A stretch of 21,019 nucleotides of DNA from the NCBI GenBank assembly GCA_022360275.1, contig JAKSDC010000041.1, positions 1 through 21,019 on the forward strand. Direction: 5' to 3'. Both the position numbers and the translations under genes were made by a program. The notes beneath the pieces were generated by a model. It was not told the DNA's origin, made no database searches, and saw only the letters and a list, made by a program, of their open reading frames with translations. Positions 1 to 7,623 of the stretch are shown here, piece after piece (position 1 is the first letter of the stretch; every line of letters starts with the position of its first letter). This stretch comes from Chlorobiales bacterium (GTDB taxonomy: Bacteria > Bacteroidota > Chlorobiia > Chlorobiales > Chlorobiaceae).

Positions 1-593
1 CCGCCGCCGAAGTAATCGAAACCGCTTTCATCCATCTGGCTTGCAATGTTGTAGTATTCGCCTCTGCTGTTTGCATGAGCGTAGAAACATGCAGGAGTCG
101 CATGATCGATGCTCACACTGGAAACAATACCCACTTTCATACCTTTTTCCTTTGCCATTTCCGCCATGGTTTTCAGGTCCTGGGTGTGAGCGACATTTTT
201 CGAAATAGTGCCGATAGATGTTTTGTGACCTGTTGCGAGAGCAGTAGCGGCGGCGGCTGAACCGGTAATGTAGCGGTCTTCGGCATGGGTAGTGGCCATA
301 CCTGCAATCGGGAAATGCTGAAGATTCATCGCGCCAAGGGTAATCGCGCCGTTGACCAGTCTGAAGTTCGGATCGGCAAGAGCCGCCTCGGTCATGTTAA
401 CCTGAGGGCTTGCCATACCGTCACCGATAAAGAAAAAAATGTATTTGGGAGTTTTGTCGGTGGCTGTAGGAGCGTTAACAGCGTCAGGGCCGTCGTCGTC
501 GTCACAACCGGATATCGACACAACCAGCATCGACATTATCAGCCCCACCATAAGGGCCTGAAAAAAGCTTCTGTGTTTTCTGGTGTTCTGCAT
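1..593 (-). CDS. Alkaline phosphatase, lipoprotein-type, 3' end missing (runs off left edge)
   Basis: Hydrolyses phosphate monoesters outside the cytoplasm. About 197 N-terminal residues are visible; the reading frame stays open to base 1. A basic N-terminus and hydrophobic stretch end in a lipobox SISGC (Cys30), so the protein should be lipid-anchored; Cys30 is followed by four Asp. Family motifs: FFIGDGMA (Asp58, metal ligand), ITGSAAAATALATGHKT (Ser112, the nucleophile; the common DSA motif is GSA here), and SIDHATPACFYAH (Asp163/His164, metal region). The C-terminal metal ligands lie outside the window. The start ATG at 593 is preceded by GGAAC about 6 nt upstream, a modest ribosome-binding site. 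It is separated from the outer-membrane gene by 242 bases. Family is confident; the substrate is not. Confidence 0.9.
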   Translation of the reverse strand, partial: MQNTRKHRSFFQALMVGLIMSMLVVSISGCDDDDGPDAVNAPTATDKTPKYIFFFIGDGMASPQVNMTEAALADPNFRLVNGAITLGAMNLQHFPIAGMATTHAEDRYITGSAAAATALATGHKTSIGTISKNVAHTQDLKTMAEMAKEKGMKVGIVSSVSIDHATPACFYAHANSRGEYYNIASQMDESGFDYFGG

Positions 594-760
594 GATCTTG
601 TTCCATAGTTAGGTTAAAAAGCTGCAAAAGTAAAAAGGGAGACATGGCTAAAGCAGGAGAGCCGGGGAAAAATGACTTCTCCAAAAACGGTTTAAAAATA
701 TCGATTGAATGTTGAGGGGATATTACAGGAATGCAAACAACCTGTTACGTTTTGGCAGGA
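594..760. other. Intergenic region upstream of the alkaline phosphatase
   Basis: Upstream region of the phosphatase gene, after the outer-membrane gene's terminator. It is AT-rich near 700-720. I could not identify a convincing -35/-10 pair or a Pho-box pair. No gene is seen. Confidence 0.4.
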
Positions 761-795
761 AGAAAAAAGCCCGGATAAAAGACATTGTTATCCGG
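761..795 (-). terminator. Rho-independent terminator of the outer-membrane gene
   Basis: On the minus strand a perfect 8-bp stem, CCGGATAA / TTATCCGG (arms at 788-795 and 771-778, 9-nt loop), is followed by GCTTTTTTCTT. It lies about 40 bases past the stop codon of the outer-membrane protein gene. Confidence 0.8.
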
Positions 796-835
796 TCCAC
801 CGGTACAGCTGAACAGCGGAGAAAAGGCTCTTTTT

Positions 836-1678
836 TCAGAAACGGAAAACAATTTTCATACCGTACTCGGTAGAGCTGTTTTCAGGTTCATAACCTGTTT
901 TTTCAACCACTCTGCCGAGAAAAGCGTTGTACTCGTCGTAGACACCCGGTTCAGACCGCTCAATATCCCAGTACCGCAAGAAAGGCTCGATGACGACCAT
1001 GAAAGATTCATCCAGTTCCTTGGCTATCTTCAGCGATGCCCTCAGACCATAACCTTCATTCTGGTCGTTTACAAGATCACTGTTCAACGGGTGTAGCTCG
1101 CTGAAATAACTTTTCTGGGTACCGTCCAAGAACAGGTCATACTCCAGGGTTCCTCCTATCGACCAGCCTTTTTCGAGGTCAGCCGTCAAGGCAATCCCGA
1201 AAGGACAGTACGAATAGCTCGATTCCCTGTCGTAACCCAGTGCCCCGGTAGTGGATACCCTGCCGCCCGCATGATCTTTTTTCCGGCGATACCCGAAACC
1301 GGTATAAGGCGTCAGGACAGCATCTGAGAACTGTATATCGTGACCGATCAAACCTCGCACCTCAAAAACAGAGGCTTCAATATCGTCGATATCCCCTGTC
1401 AAACCGGAAGTATAATCCTGTTCACCCCAGGTATAGGCAGCCTCAACCCTGAGCATGGTAACCGGACCGGGAATCATGTCGTGAAACTCAACTGCACCGC
1501 TCAATCCGTACATTACGCCGTCTTCTTTCATCACACCCGGCTCTTCATAGGCAGCACGGTACACTTCCGGACCGATTTCCCAATGCCTCTCATGCAGTCT
1601 CGGCTCAGCTTCAAGATCAAAAGAAAAGAAAAACAGAGAGCAGAAAAACACGATCTTTTTCCATGTATCCCTGGACAT
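836..1678 (-). CDS. Outer-membrane beta-barrel protein, function unknown
   Basis: 280 aa. Residues 1-24 form a signal peptide (basic start, hydrophobic core rich in Phe/Leu, LEA cleavage-like site). The mature part is made of alternating polar/hydrophobic strands rich in Tyr, Gly and aromatic residues, and ends in YGMKIVFRF; a terminal Phe is typical of BAM-inserted barrels. The size suggests a 10-14 strand barrel. No enzymatic motif is seen. The ATG at 1678 has a strong Shine-Dalgarno, AAAGGAGGTG, just upstream, which fixes the start. It appears to be a single-gene unit, since a terminator lies on each side (hcp terminator upstream, its own downstream). The specific role (porin, structural, or lipid-related) cannot be told. 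Confidence 0.8.
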   Translation of the reverse strand: MSRDTWKKIVFFCSLFFFSFDLEAEPRLHERHWEIGPEVYRAAYEEPGVMKEDGVMYGLSGAVEFHDMIPGPVTMLRVEAAYTWGEQDYTSGLTGDIDDIEASVFEVRGLIGHDIQFSDAVLTPYTGFGYRRKKDHAGGRVSTTGALGYDRESSYSYCPFGIALTADLEKGWSIGGTLEYDLFLDGTQKSYFSELHPLNSDLVNDQNEGYGLRASLKIAKELDESFMVVIEPFLRYWDIERSEPGVYDEYNAFLGRVVEKTGYEPENSSTEYGMKIVFRF

Positions 1679-1823
1679 TTCACCTCCTTTGTTGAGCTAT
1701 GAGACAAATCAGCTGCGTAGATGGAAATGTAGCCTGCCTGGAGGACAAGCAATCGGGCGTTAACATGAACGTAACATGAGGCAACCTGATTACCGGAGGC
1801 AACAGGGCGCTTGTCGGGACATT

Positions 1824-1850
1824 AAAAAAGCGGCCATAAAGACCGCTTTT
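1824..1850 (-). terminator. Rho-independent terminator after hcp
   Basis: Minus strand: AAAAGCGG, a 9-nt loop, CCGCTTTTTT. The stem pairs 1843-1850 with 1826-1833 and the U-tract continues to 1824. It lies about 40 bases downstream of the hcp stop. The A/T flanks pair on both strands, so it could act in both directions. Confidence 0.8.
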
Positions 1851-1888
1851 ACAAACCTCGGAAATCCGATTGGGAAACAGAACGGCTG

Positions 1889-3517
1889 TTACATTCCTGC
1901 CATCATGGCTTCGACATCTCCCTCGACTGTACCGATCGGTTTGATATCGAACTTCTCGACAAGAACCAAGGCAACGTTTGGAGTGAGAAACTCGGGCAGC
2001 GTCGGGCCAAGCCGAATCCCTTTCACGCCAAGCGAAAGCAGCGCAAGCAACACTGCCACGGCTTTCTGCTCATACCACGCAATATCATAGGATATCGGCA
2101 GATCGTTGATATTGTCCAGACCGAAAACCTCCTTCAGTTTCAGCGCAATAACGGCAAGCGAGTAGGAATCGTTACACTGGCCGGCATCGAGCACCCTCGG
2201 TATGCCGCCGATGTCTCCGAGCTGCAGCTTGTTGTAACGATACTTGGCACAACCTGCTGTCAGGATGACGGTATCGTCCGGCAGCGCATCTGCCACATCG
2301 GTATAATACGTTCTGGCATTCTGGCGGCCGTCGCAGCCCGCCATGACGACAAAACGCTTTATAGCTCCGGATTTCACCGCATCGATCACTTTCTCGGCAA
2401 GGGCGACCACCTGGTGATGTGCAAACCCGCCTACAATTTCACCATTCTCTATTTCTGTCGGCGGGGAACAGGTTTCGGCCAGCTCGATAATTTCCGAGAA
2501 GTCCTTTGAGTCGCCGTTTTTCGGAGCCGGAATGTGCTTGACACCTTCATATCCCGCGTTGCCGGTTGTAAACATCCGTTCTCTGTAAGACTCTTTCACC
2601 GGAACAATGCAGTTGGTTGTCATCAGGATCGGCCCGTTGAACGACACGAACTCCTTGTCCTGAGACCACCAGGAGCTGCCATAGTTACCCACGAAGTGGG
2701 AGTACTTTTTGAACGCCGGGTAGTAGTGGGCAGGCAACATTTCGCAATGGGTATAGACATCAACGCCGCTGCCTTCGGTTTGTTTCAGCAGTTCCTCCAT
2801 GTCATGCAGATCATGACCGGATATCAGAATGCCCGGATTGTTCCCTACCCCGGTTTTCACCGTCGTGATTTCGGGGCTGCCGTAGGTTTCCGTGTTGGCT
2901 TTGTCCAAAAGCGCCATTGCCTTTACCGCCGCTGCGCCGGTATCCATGACCAGCGCTGTCAACTGGTCTGCATCGATCTCTTTTGTCAGGGAAGCCAGAG
3001 CCGTGACATAGAACTCGTATATGGACTCGTCCACATAACCCAGGACTTCGGCATGATCGGTATAAGCGGCAAGCCCTTTAAGTCCGTAGAGCACCAGGCT
3101 CTTGAGAGAACGAATGTCTTCGTTCTGACTGAATGCTTCGACTCCTGCCGATTCGGCCTTGTGAATAAAGTCCTCCTTGCTTTCACCCGTCCATACCATG
3201 CTGTCATGCAAAGGCATCTCGGCAAGAGAGTTTTTCAGCTCATCCCGCAGGGCTAGTGCCTCGAAGATCTTATCGACGATCGCATCGTCGTCGAAATTGG
3301 TATTGGTAACCGTAACAAACAGAGCTTTACTGATAAAGCGTCCGTGCTCAGTCTGCAGTTTTCTTCCGGATGTTTCAGTGCACAGCGCGATTCCTTGAAG
3401 TACATAGACCAGCATATCCTGAAGTTTCGCCGTCACCTCGTTTTTTCCACAGACGCCCCTTGCAATACATCCCGTCTTTTGCACACTCTCCTGACATTGA
3501 TCACAGTACATACCCAT
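1889..3517 (-). CDS. hcp: Hybrid cluster protein (hydroxylamine reductase / NO-related), anaerobe type
   Basis: 542 aa, cytoplasmic. Hcp proteins carry a cubane [4Fe-4S] plus a hybrid Fe-S-O cluster; hydroxylamine reductase, NO reductase and protein S-nitrosylation activities have been described. The N-terminal ligands are C5-x2-C8-x8-C17-x5-C23, the spacing of the Desulfovibrio-type (short, anaerobe) class, not the E. coli class. All eight hybrid-cluster ligands can be placed by comparison with the Desulfovibrio protein: H235, E259, C303, C395, C423, C448, E483 and K485. The start ATG has GAGGAGG about 5 nt upstream. This SD region overlaps the 3' end zone of the upstream TPR gene (17-bp gap), so it is the last gene of the Rrf2-ferredoxin-TPR-hcp operon. 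Family assignment is very secure; the physiological substrate is inferred. Confidence 0.97.
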   Translation of the reverse strand: MGMYCDQCQESVQKTGCIARGVCGKNEVTAKLQDMLVYVLQGIALCTETSGRKLQTEHGRFISKALFVTVTNTNFDDDAIVDKIFEALALRDELKNSLAEMPLHDSMVWTGESKEDFIHKAESAGVEAFSQNEDIRSLKSLVLYGLKGLAAYTDHAEVLGYVDESIYEFYVTALASLTKEIDADQLTALVMDTGAAAVKAMALLDKANTETYGSPEITTVKTGVGNNPGILISGHDLHDMEELLKQTEGSGVDVYTHCEMLPAHYYPAFKKYSHFVGNYGSSWWSQDKEFVSFNGPILMTTNCIVPVKESYRERMFTTGNAGYEGVKHIPAPKNGDSKDFSEIIELAETCSPPTEIENGEIVGGFAHHQVVALAEKVIDAVKSGAIKRFVVMAGCDGRQNARTYYTDVADALPDDTVILTAGCAKYRYNKLQLGDIGGIPRVLDAGQCNDSYSLAVIALKLKEVFGLDNINDLPISYDIAWYEQKAVAVLLALLSLGVKGIRLGPTLPEFLTPNVALVLVEKFDIKPIGTVEGDVEAMMAGM

Positions 3518-3534
3518 TTTTTCCTCCTCATGTC

Positions 3535-3948
3535 TTATTTGTTGTTGTTCTTCTTTATTGATACTGCATGCCGATAATCCTGGTCGGCCCCTTTATGATC
3601 ACCTTTTGCCCTTTTAAGCATCGAGCGGTTAAACAGTGCTGCTTTCAAGATTCCCCTGTTTTTCGGGCATGCCTGGATAATTGCCGTAAAATCTTCCATC
3701 GCACCGTCGATATCACCCAGATCGGCTTTTGCTATGCCCCTGTTTCCACAAGCGAGAAACTTTTCGCGCGGTCGCAAACCGAGTTCAATCGCTCTGGTGT
3801 AATCATCTATCGCGCCGAGTCTGTCGCCGGCGCAGTTTCTTGCATTTGCGCGATCATAGTAAGCTTCAGCATTGTTCGGGTCTTCGCCAATCACCCTGCC
3901 AAGTTCCTCGACCGACCCTCTGTAACTCCCCAACGCATCTTTGAGCAT
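3535..3948 (-). CDS. TPR-repeat protein between the ferredoxin and hcp genes
   Basis: 137 aa, no signal peptide, probably cytoplasmic. It has about three tetratricopeptide repeats: residues about 27-60 (AEAYYDRANARNCAGDRLGA...), about 61-98 (GNRGIAKADLGDIDGAMEDF) and about 99-131 (ALFNRSMLKRAKGDHKGADQ). It ends in a basic KKNNNK tail. TPRs form protein-binding scaffolds and no catalytic motif is visible. The ATG at 3948 has GGGGAG upstream and begins 9 bp after the ferredoxin-protein stop; hcp follows after 17 bp, so the three are surely co-transcribed. Inference: an adaptor or assembly factor for Hcp or its redox partner. A role unrelated to Hcp cannot be excluded. Confidence 0.85.
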   Translation of the reverse strand: MLKDALGSYRGSVEELGRVIGEDPNNAEAYYDRANARNCAGDRLGAIDDYTRAIELGLRPREKFLACGNRGIAKADLGDIDGAMEDFTAIIQACPKNRGILKAALFNRSMLKRAKGDHKGADQDYRHAVSIKKNNNK

Positions 3949-3957
3949 GTTCTCCCC

Positions 3958-4815
3958 TCAGATCCACTCTTCATCGAGAACCTCTCCCCTGACACCGATA
4001 ACAATCCTTTTCACCGGTACCTTTCTCGACGCCTTGTCAAGAGCCTGCTGCACAATCGTGACCAGTCCGCCGCAACAGGGCACCTCCATTATCACAACCG
4101 TGATGGTGTTGATGTTTGCATGATCAATCATTGCTTTCAGCTTTTCCACATACCTGTCTATTCCCGTATCGAGTTTCGGACAAGCAATGGCAATGCTCTT
4201 GCCTTTCATGAATGCCGGGTGAAATGTCCCAACGGCAAATGCGGTGCAATCGGCAGCAAGCAGCAGATCCGAACCCTGATAGTAGGGCGCTAAAGGTGTC
4301 ACGAGGTGAAGCTGTATCGGCCACTGTGTCAGCTCTGATTTTTGCTCTCCGGTTGATTCTGTCTGGTTTTCCGCATTCCCGTTTTTTCTGAAATGCATAA
4401 GCGCACTACCCGGACAGCCGCATACATCATCTTCAGCGGCCTTTACGTTCGAGCGCTCTTCAAGCGGACTCTCAATCCCCTTTTCCCTTAGATAGGCCAA
4501 TGCTTCCTGCAGATATCCCTCTTCTCCGTGCTGTTTCAGATGCTCAAGATGCGCTGCAATAACATTTGGCCCTCCTTTTATGATGCTCTCCTCCATGACC
4601 CGCAGCTCATCATACGGCTCGGCTTCCCGTTCCTCGACGCATATTGCTCCTTTGGGGCAGGTTCCGATACAGGCGCCAAGCCCGTCACAGAAAAGATCGC
4701 TTACCAGTCTCGCCTTCCCGTCGATAATCTGTAATGCCCCTTCCGGACAGCCGGGGATACAGTCGCCGCAGCCGTCACACTTTGCCTCATCTATGGTTAC
4801 TATCTGTCGTTTCAT
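3958..4815 (-). CDS. Ferredoxin-like iron-sulfur protein, candidate electron donor to Hcp
   Basis: 285 aa. The N-terminal ferredoxin domain has a complete first motif, C13-x2-C16-x2-C19-x3-C23-P. The second motif, C43-x5-C49-x3-C53-P, has Leu46 where the middle Cys would normally be. The C-terminal 230 residues are not ordinary ferredoxin. They carry further Cys pairs: C132-G-C134-P, C190, C212-P, and C247-C248-G-G in the segment VIMEVPCCGGL. These could bind another cluster or form a redox disulfide. The protein begins 40 bp after the Rrf2 gene and ends 9 bp before the TPR gene. Similar ferredoxin-domain proteins next to hcp in anaerobes make a role as Hcp reductase or electron carrier reasonable, but this is inference from context. 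Confidence 0.85.
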   Translation of the reverse strand: MKRQIVTIDEAKCDGCGDCIPGCPEGALQIIDGKARLVSDLFCDGLGACIGTCPKGAICVEEREAEPYDELRVMEESIIKGGPNVIAAHLEHLKQHGEEGYLQEALAYLREKGIESPLEERSNVKAAEDDVCGCPGSALMHFRKNGNAENQTESTGEQKSELTQWPIQLHLVTPLAPYYQGSDLLLAADCTAFAVGTFHPAFMKGKSIAIACPKLDTGIDRYVEKLKAMIDHANINTITVVIMEVPCCGGLVTIVQQALDKASRKVPVKRIVIGVRGEVLDEEWI

Positions 4816-4855
4816 TGGGTTCTCTATTCATTTTTAAAATTGTTTTCAGGACGAC

Positions 4856-5314
4856 TCAGCGCTCCTGAATTCCGGCTTCCGATTTCTTCGCTGCTCCATT
4901 CTCAAGCACTTTGAGGTCATCAAGCAACTTGCCGATTGTTATCTGCTCGAACTCCCGATTAACCATCTGCTCGATTCTCATAATTTCGTGGCGAAGCACA
5001 CAATTCGTGCGATTGGAGCAAAGCTGTTTCCGAAACATGCACTCCGAAAGCTCGACCTTACCTTGAAAAATCTCAATCACCTCTCTGATCCTTATACTTT
5101 GCGGTTCGCGGTCAAGCATCACGCCTCCACGCACCCCTTCTTTGGTGCGCACAAAACCGTACCTGCAAAGATCCTGAAGTATTCTTCTCAGGAACTGGTA
5201 AGGAATACCCTGCTCATCCGAAATTTTCTTGGCAGATACATATTCACCTTCATGTGCACCCAGCACAAGAAGAGCCCTCACGGCGTAATCGGTACTTTTG
5301 GTCAAAACTTTCAT
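4856..5314 (-). CDS. Rrf2-family transcriptional regulator with Fe-S-type cysteines
   Basis: 152 aa from the chosen ATG. The typical Rrf2 start MKVLTKSTDYAVRALLVLG is followed by a winged helix-turn-helix (YVSAKKISDEQGIPYQFLRRI; wing near VRGGV). Three cysteines in ECMFRKQLCSNRTNC (C-x6-C-x5-C) match the cluster-binding region of IscR/NsrR-type members, so it may sense NO or redox state through a [2Fe-2S] or [4Fe-4S] cluster. The frame could extend upstream to a GTG at 5359, but that extension would run through the operator palindrome; the ATG at 5314, with AGAGAG just upstream, is much more likely. It heads the hcp operon, so it probably represses the operon and itself. The signal sensed is not shown by the sequence. 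Confidence 0.92.
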   Translation of the reverse strand: MKVLTKSTDYAVRALLVLGAHEGEYVSAKKISDEQGIPYQFLRRILQDLCRYGFVRTKEGVRGGVMLDREPQSIRIREVIEIFQGKVELSECMFRKQLCSNRTNCVLRHEIMRIEQMVNREFEQITIGKLLDDLKVLENGAAKKSEAGIQER

Positions 5315-5326
5315 AGCTCTCTTAAC

Positions 5327-5345
5327 TGATACTAATTTAGTATCA
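5327..5345. promoter_or_regulatory. Perfect 19-bp palindromic operator upstream of the Rrf2-hcp operon
   Basis: TGATACTAATTTAGTATCA has 9-bp arms around one central base with no mismatch. It ends 12 bases upstream of the Rrf2 start codon. Rrf2 regulators bind such AT-rich dyads as dimers and commonly autoregulate, so this is the likely binding site. It overlaps the proposed -10 box, which fits repression. Confidence 0.8.
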
Positions 5346-5361
5346 TTTATCGAAATCACAA
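5334..5361 (-). promoter_or_regulatory. Candidate sigma70-type promoter of the Rrf2-hcp operon
   Basis: Minus strand: TTGTGA (5356-5361), a 16-nt spacer, TAAATT (5334-5339). The -10 box lies inside the palindrome. The -35 is a fair match and the -10 a moderate one. No transcript evidence. Confidence 0.45.
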
Positions 5362-5442
5362 ATTTTTTCTAAAAAATGCTGCGGAAAAAGCGGAATGGGA
5401 GACCGAGAGACCTGTTGCTGAAATAGTGCGAACAACCATATA

Positions 5443-6432
5443 TTGACAAAGATCATACCACTCCCCGTTGTTACCGAAAACCATAAGAAGCCTTACAGTT
5501 CTCCAGAGAACGCCTTAAAACCAAACGTCATGCTACAACTTAAAACAGCCGGATACATAGCAATCGATAATCTTCGTAAAAGGCTCCCCTTCCCGCCCCA
5601 ATGGCATACAAATGAAGAACTGGAAAAAGTTGCAGACCGATATCACAGTGCGTTTCTTGATGAAAGACTCGGTGTTTCCCGGAATCTTGGCGCATCTTTT
5701 TTTGCTGCTGAACTGCTCGACCGCTCCATACGCACGGATGAGGAGGAACATATGGATGACCCGGCCGTACCGCCACAAAAAAAACTGGAGCTTATCAAGG
5801 CACTTGACAACATGAACAACATGCTGTCGCTTTACCGGCAATACATCTCGGTCATTGAACCCTCGATACGTAAAATTGTCAGGGAAAAGAAGCGGCCGGC
5901 AAGAATACTCGAACTTGCCAGCGGTGCAGGCGGTCTTGCCTTTGCAATTGCGGCACAGGCAAAACTGTCCATGCTGCCAGTGGAAATAACCGGTTCGGAT
6001 ATCGTTCCCGAATATGTCGATTACTGCAATGCAAAAGCAGAAGAAAGAAATCTTCCGGTACGCTTCAGCGTCATCAATGCATTTGCAATGGAGTCCCTTG
6101 AAAATTGTTCATGCGACATCATCCTTATATCACAGAGTCTGCACCATTTCACCCCCGGAAAGCTGGCAAGAATCATCGAGCAGAGCAAACTGCACGGTGC
6201 ATCCATATTCCTGGGACTCGACGGTCACCGGGGGCTCGATCTTCTTGCAGGAGTCCCCCTGATAGCCATGCTGCAGGGTGTTCCCGCTCTTACGCTCGAT
6301 GGCTGCACATCCGCGAGAAAATTCTACTCCGAGCCGGAGCTGGACCTGATTGCAGAGATTGCAACAGGTTCGAAGAGGCACAGGGTTGATTTTTCCTGGC
6401 CCCTGACTGTTCTCAGAATCCCGTTCGGGTAG
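5443..6432 (+). CDS. Class I SAM-dependent methyltransferase, substrate unknown
   Basis: Up to 329 aa. A Rossmann-type methyltransferase core lies in the middle and C-terminal part: motif I ILELASGAGGLAFAIA (residues 155-170), acidic residue in ITGSDIVPEYV (Asp186), VRFSVINAFAME, and CDIILISQSLHHF as the motif-IV-like strand. About 150 mostly helical residues precede the core. The start is uncertain: the longest frame begins with TTG at 5443 without a visible Shine-Dalgarno, while an ATG at 5530 (Met30) is an alternative that removes a low-complexity Pro/Lys/Glu-rich N-terminus. It is divergent from the Rrf2 operon (about 130 bp between start codons). No motif identifies the substrate; small molecule, lipid or pigment all remain possible. 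Confidence 0.82.
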   Translation: MTKIIPLPVVTENHKKPYSSPENALKPNVMLQLKTAGYIAIDNLRKRLPFPPQWHTNEELEKVADRYHSAFLDERLGVSRNLGASFFAAELLDRSIRTDEEEHMDDPAVPPQKKLELIKALDNMNNMLSLYRQYISVIEPSIRKIVREKKRPARILELASGAGGLAFAIAAQAKLSMLPVEITGSDIVPEYVDYCNAKAEERNLPVRFSVINAFAMESLENCSCDIILISQSLHHFTPGKLARIIEQSKLHGASIFLGLDGHRGLDLLAGVPLIAMLQGVPALTLDGCTSARKFYSEPELDLIAEIATGSKRHRVDFSWPLTVLRIPFG

Positions 6433-6594
6433 AACATTTCAAGGAACCTCCTCTCTACTTCCAATAACTACAGCGTTTGCGTTATTTTTTAGGGTAAAAA
6501 ACGTATACTTCAATCTGAATCGGGCATCCTGAAAGCATCGGGGCAAATCAGATTTCAAGACCATCATTTTTTTACTCTTAGTCACAACAGCATA
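6433..6594. other. Intergenic region before the membrane protease gene
   Basis: 162 bases. A TATACT hexamer near 6505 resembles a -10 box for the following gene, but no -35 box sits at a good distance. No terminator hairpin is evident for the methyltransferase gene. Confidence 0.3.
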
Positions 6595-7623
6595 ATGGAG
6601 GCGTATTTATCCTCTCGGCGACGCATACTGGCAGAACAGAACTATCCGCTGCATGTCGGCCTCCTGATCTTCACTCTTGTTACCACACTCTGGGCAGGCG
6701 CTTTCTGGACCGGTCACCCTGTAAGGTTTGAAAGCGTTCCTACATTTCTGCATGACCTCCGTTACGGGGTTCCTTACAGCGTCTCGCTCCTGGTTTTTCT
6801 CGGCACTCATGAGCTCGGCCACTTTTTTGCCGCATTCTATCACCGTATGCGCGCCACACTGCCCTACTTTATCCCTGTTCCACCGCTCCCGTTCCTTTTA
6901 AGTCTCGGGACACTGGGAGCTGTCATTCGTATCAAAGACAGGATTCCCGACACACGTGCATTGTTCGACACCGGCATTTCCGGACCTCTGGCCGGGTTCG
7001 CGGTGGCCTTCGGACTGCTTGTTTACGGGTTTACACATCTCCCCCCGATTGACTACATCTTCACAATTCATCCCGAGTACGAGGCTCTGGGAGGATTCCC
7101 CTTTCCTGCCCCTGAAAACACCCTTTTTCTCGGAAAAAACCTGTTGTACGCCCTGCTTGAACAGACGCTCAAACCGGCATACAGTCCGCCTATGACGGAG
7201 ATGTACCATTATCCCTATCTCTTTGCAGGATGGCTCGGCTGTTTTGTCACCGCCCTTAATCTTCTGCCCGTCGGTCAGCTTGACGGAGGACACATCGTTT
7301 ATGCGATGTTCGGCAGAAAAGCTCATCGGGCATGGGCCCTGACGTTCCTGGTCATCATTATTTTGCTGGGCCTGCCATCCCTTGGCCTGCTGCTCTTTGA
7401 ACTCATTGCACCCGCCAAGACGCTTCCACTGCCCGAATCAGTCATGGCCTGGTCATGGCCGGGCTGGATTCTTTGGGCATTTATTCTTGCAAAGGTTCTC
7501 GGTATCAATCACCCCCCGACATTGATGGATCATAAGCTGTCTGCCGGAAGAACCTTTACAGGCTGGCTCGCTATTATCATTTTCTTTCTGTGCTTTACCC
7601 CTGTTCCTTTCGGAATAACGTAA
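6595..7623 (+). CDS. Site-2-protease-type intramembrane zinc metalloprotease (M50 family)
   Basis: 342 aa, polytopic inner-membrane protein. Zinc-binding HELGH at residues 72-76 lies in a hydrophobic helix, and the third ligand motif LLPVGQLDGGH places Asp230 at a second conserved helix; both are diagnostic of S2P/M50 proteases. There are about six to seven hydrophobic segments (around 20-37, 61-82, 129-147, 205-225, 247-270, 285-305, 322-338). PDZ domains are absent, so it is closer to the EGY/S2P-like branch than to RseP. It cleaves substrate helices within the membrane; the target is unknown. Start ATG at 6595 lacks a strong SD. FolP follows 190 bases downstream, so a shared transcript is possible but not shown. 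Confidence 0.9.
   Translation: MEAYLSSRRRILAEQNYPLHVGLLIFTLVTTLWAGAFWTGHPVRFESVPTFLHDLRYGVPYSVSLLVFLGTHELGHFFAAFYHRMRATLPYFIPVPPLPFLLSLGTLGAVIRIKDRIPDTRALFDTGISGPLAGFAVAFGLLVYGFTHLPPIDYIFTIHPEYEALGGFPFPAPENTLFLGKNLLYALLEQTLKPAYSPPMTEMYHYPYLFAGWLGCFVTALNLLPVGQLDGGHIVYAMFGRKAHRAWALTFLVIIILLGLPSLGLLLFELIAPAKTLPLPESVMAWSWPGWILWAFILAKVLGINHPPTLMDHKLSAGRTFTGWLAIIIFFLCFTPVPFGIT

Noticed and set aside
502..684. 60-aa minus-strand frame overlapping the alkaline phosphatase start
   Set aside because: It is in another frame over the signal-peptide region and lacks a reason to be coding.
700..760. Possible Pho box upstream of the alkaline phosphatase
   Set aside because: Only isolated CTGTAAT-like and CTGTTAC-like pieces are seen, not the spaced direct repeats of a Pho box.
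2534..3256. 240-aa plus-strand frame opposite hcp
   Set aside because: Shadow of the secure hcp gene with no recognisable domain.
5356..5361. TTGTGA half-site of an HcpR/CRP-type operator upstream of the hcp operon
   Set aside because: The matching TCACAA half-site at the right distance is absent; the hexamer is better used as a -35 box.
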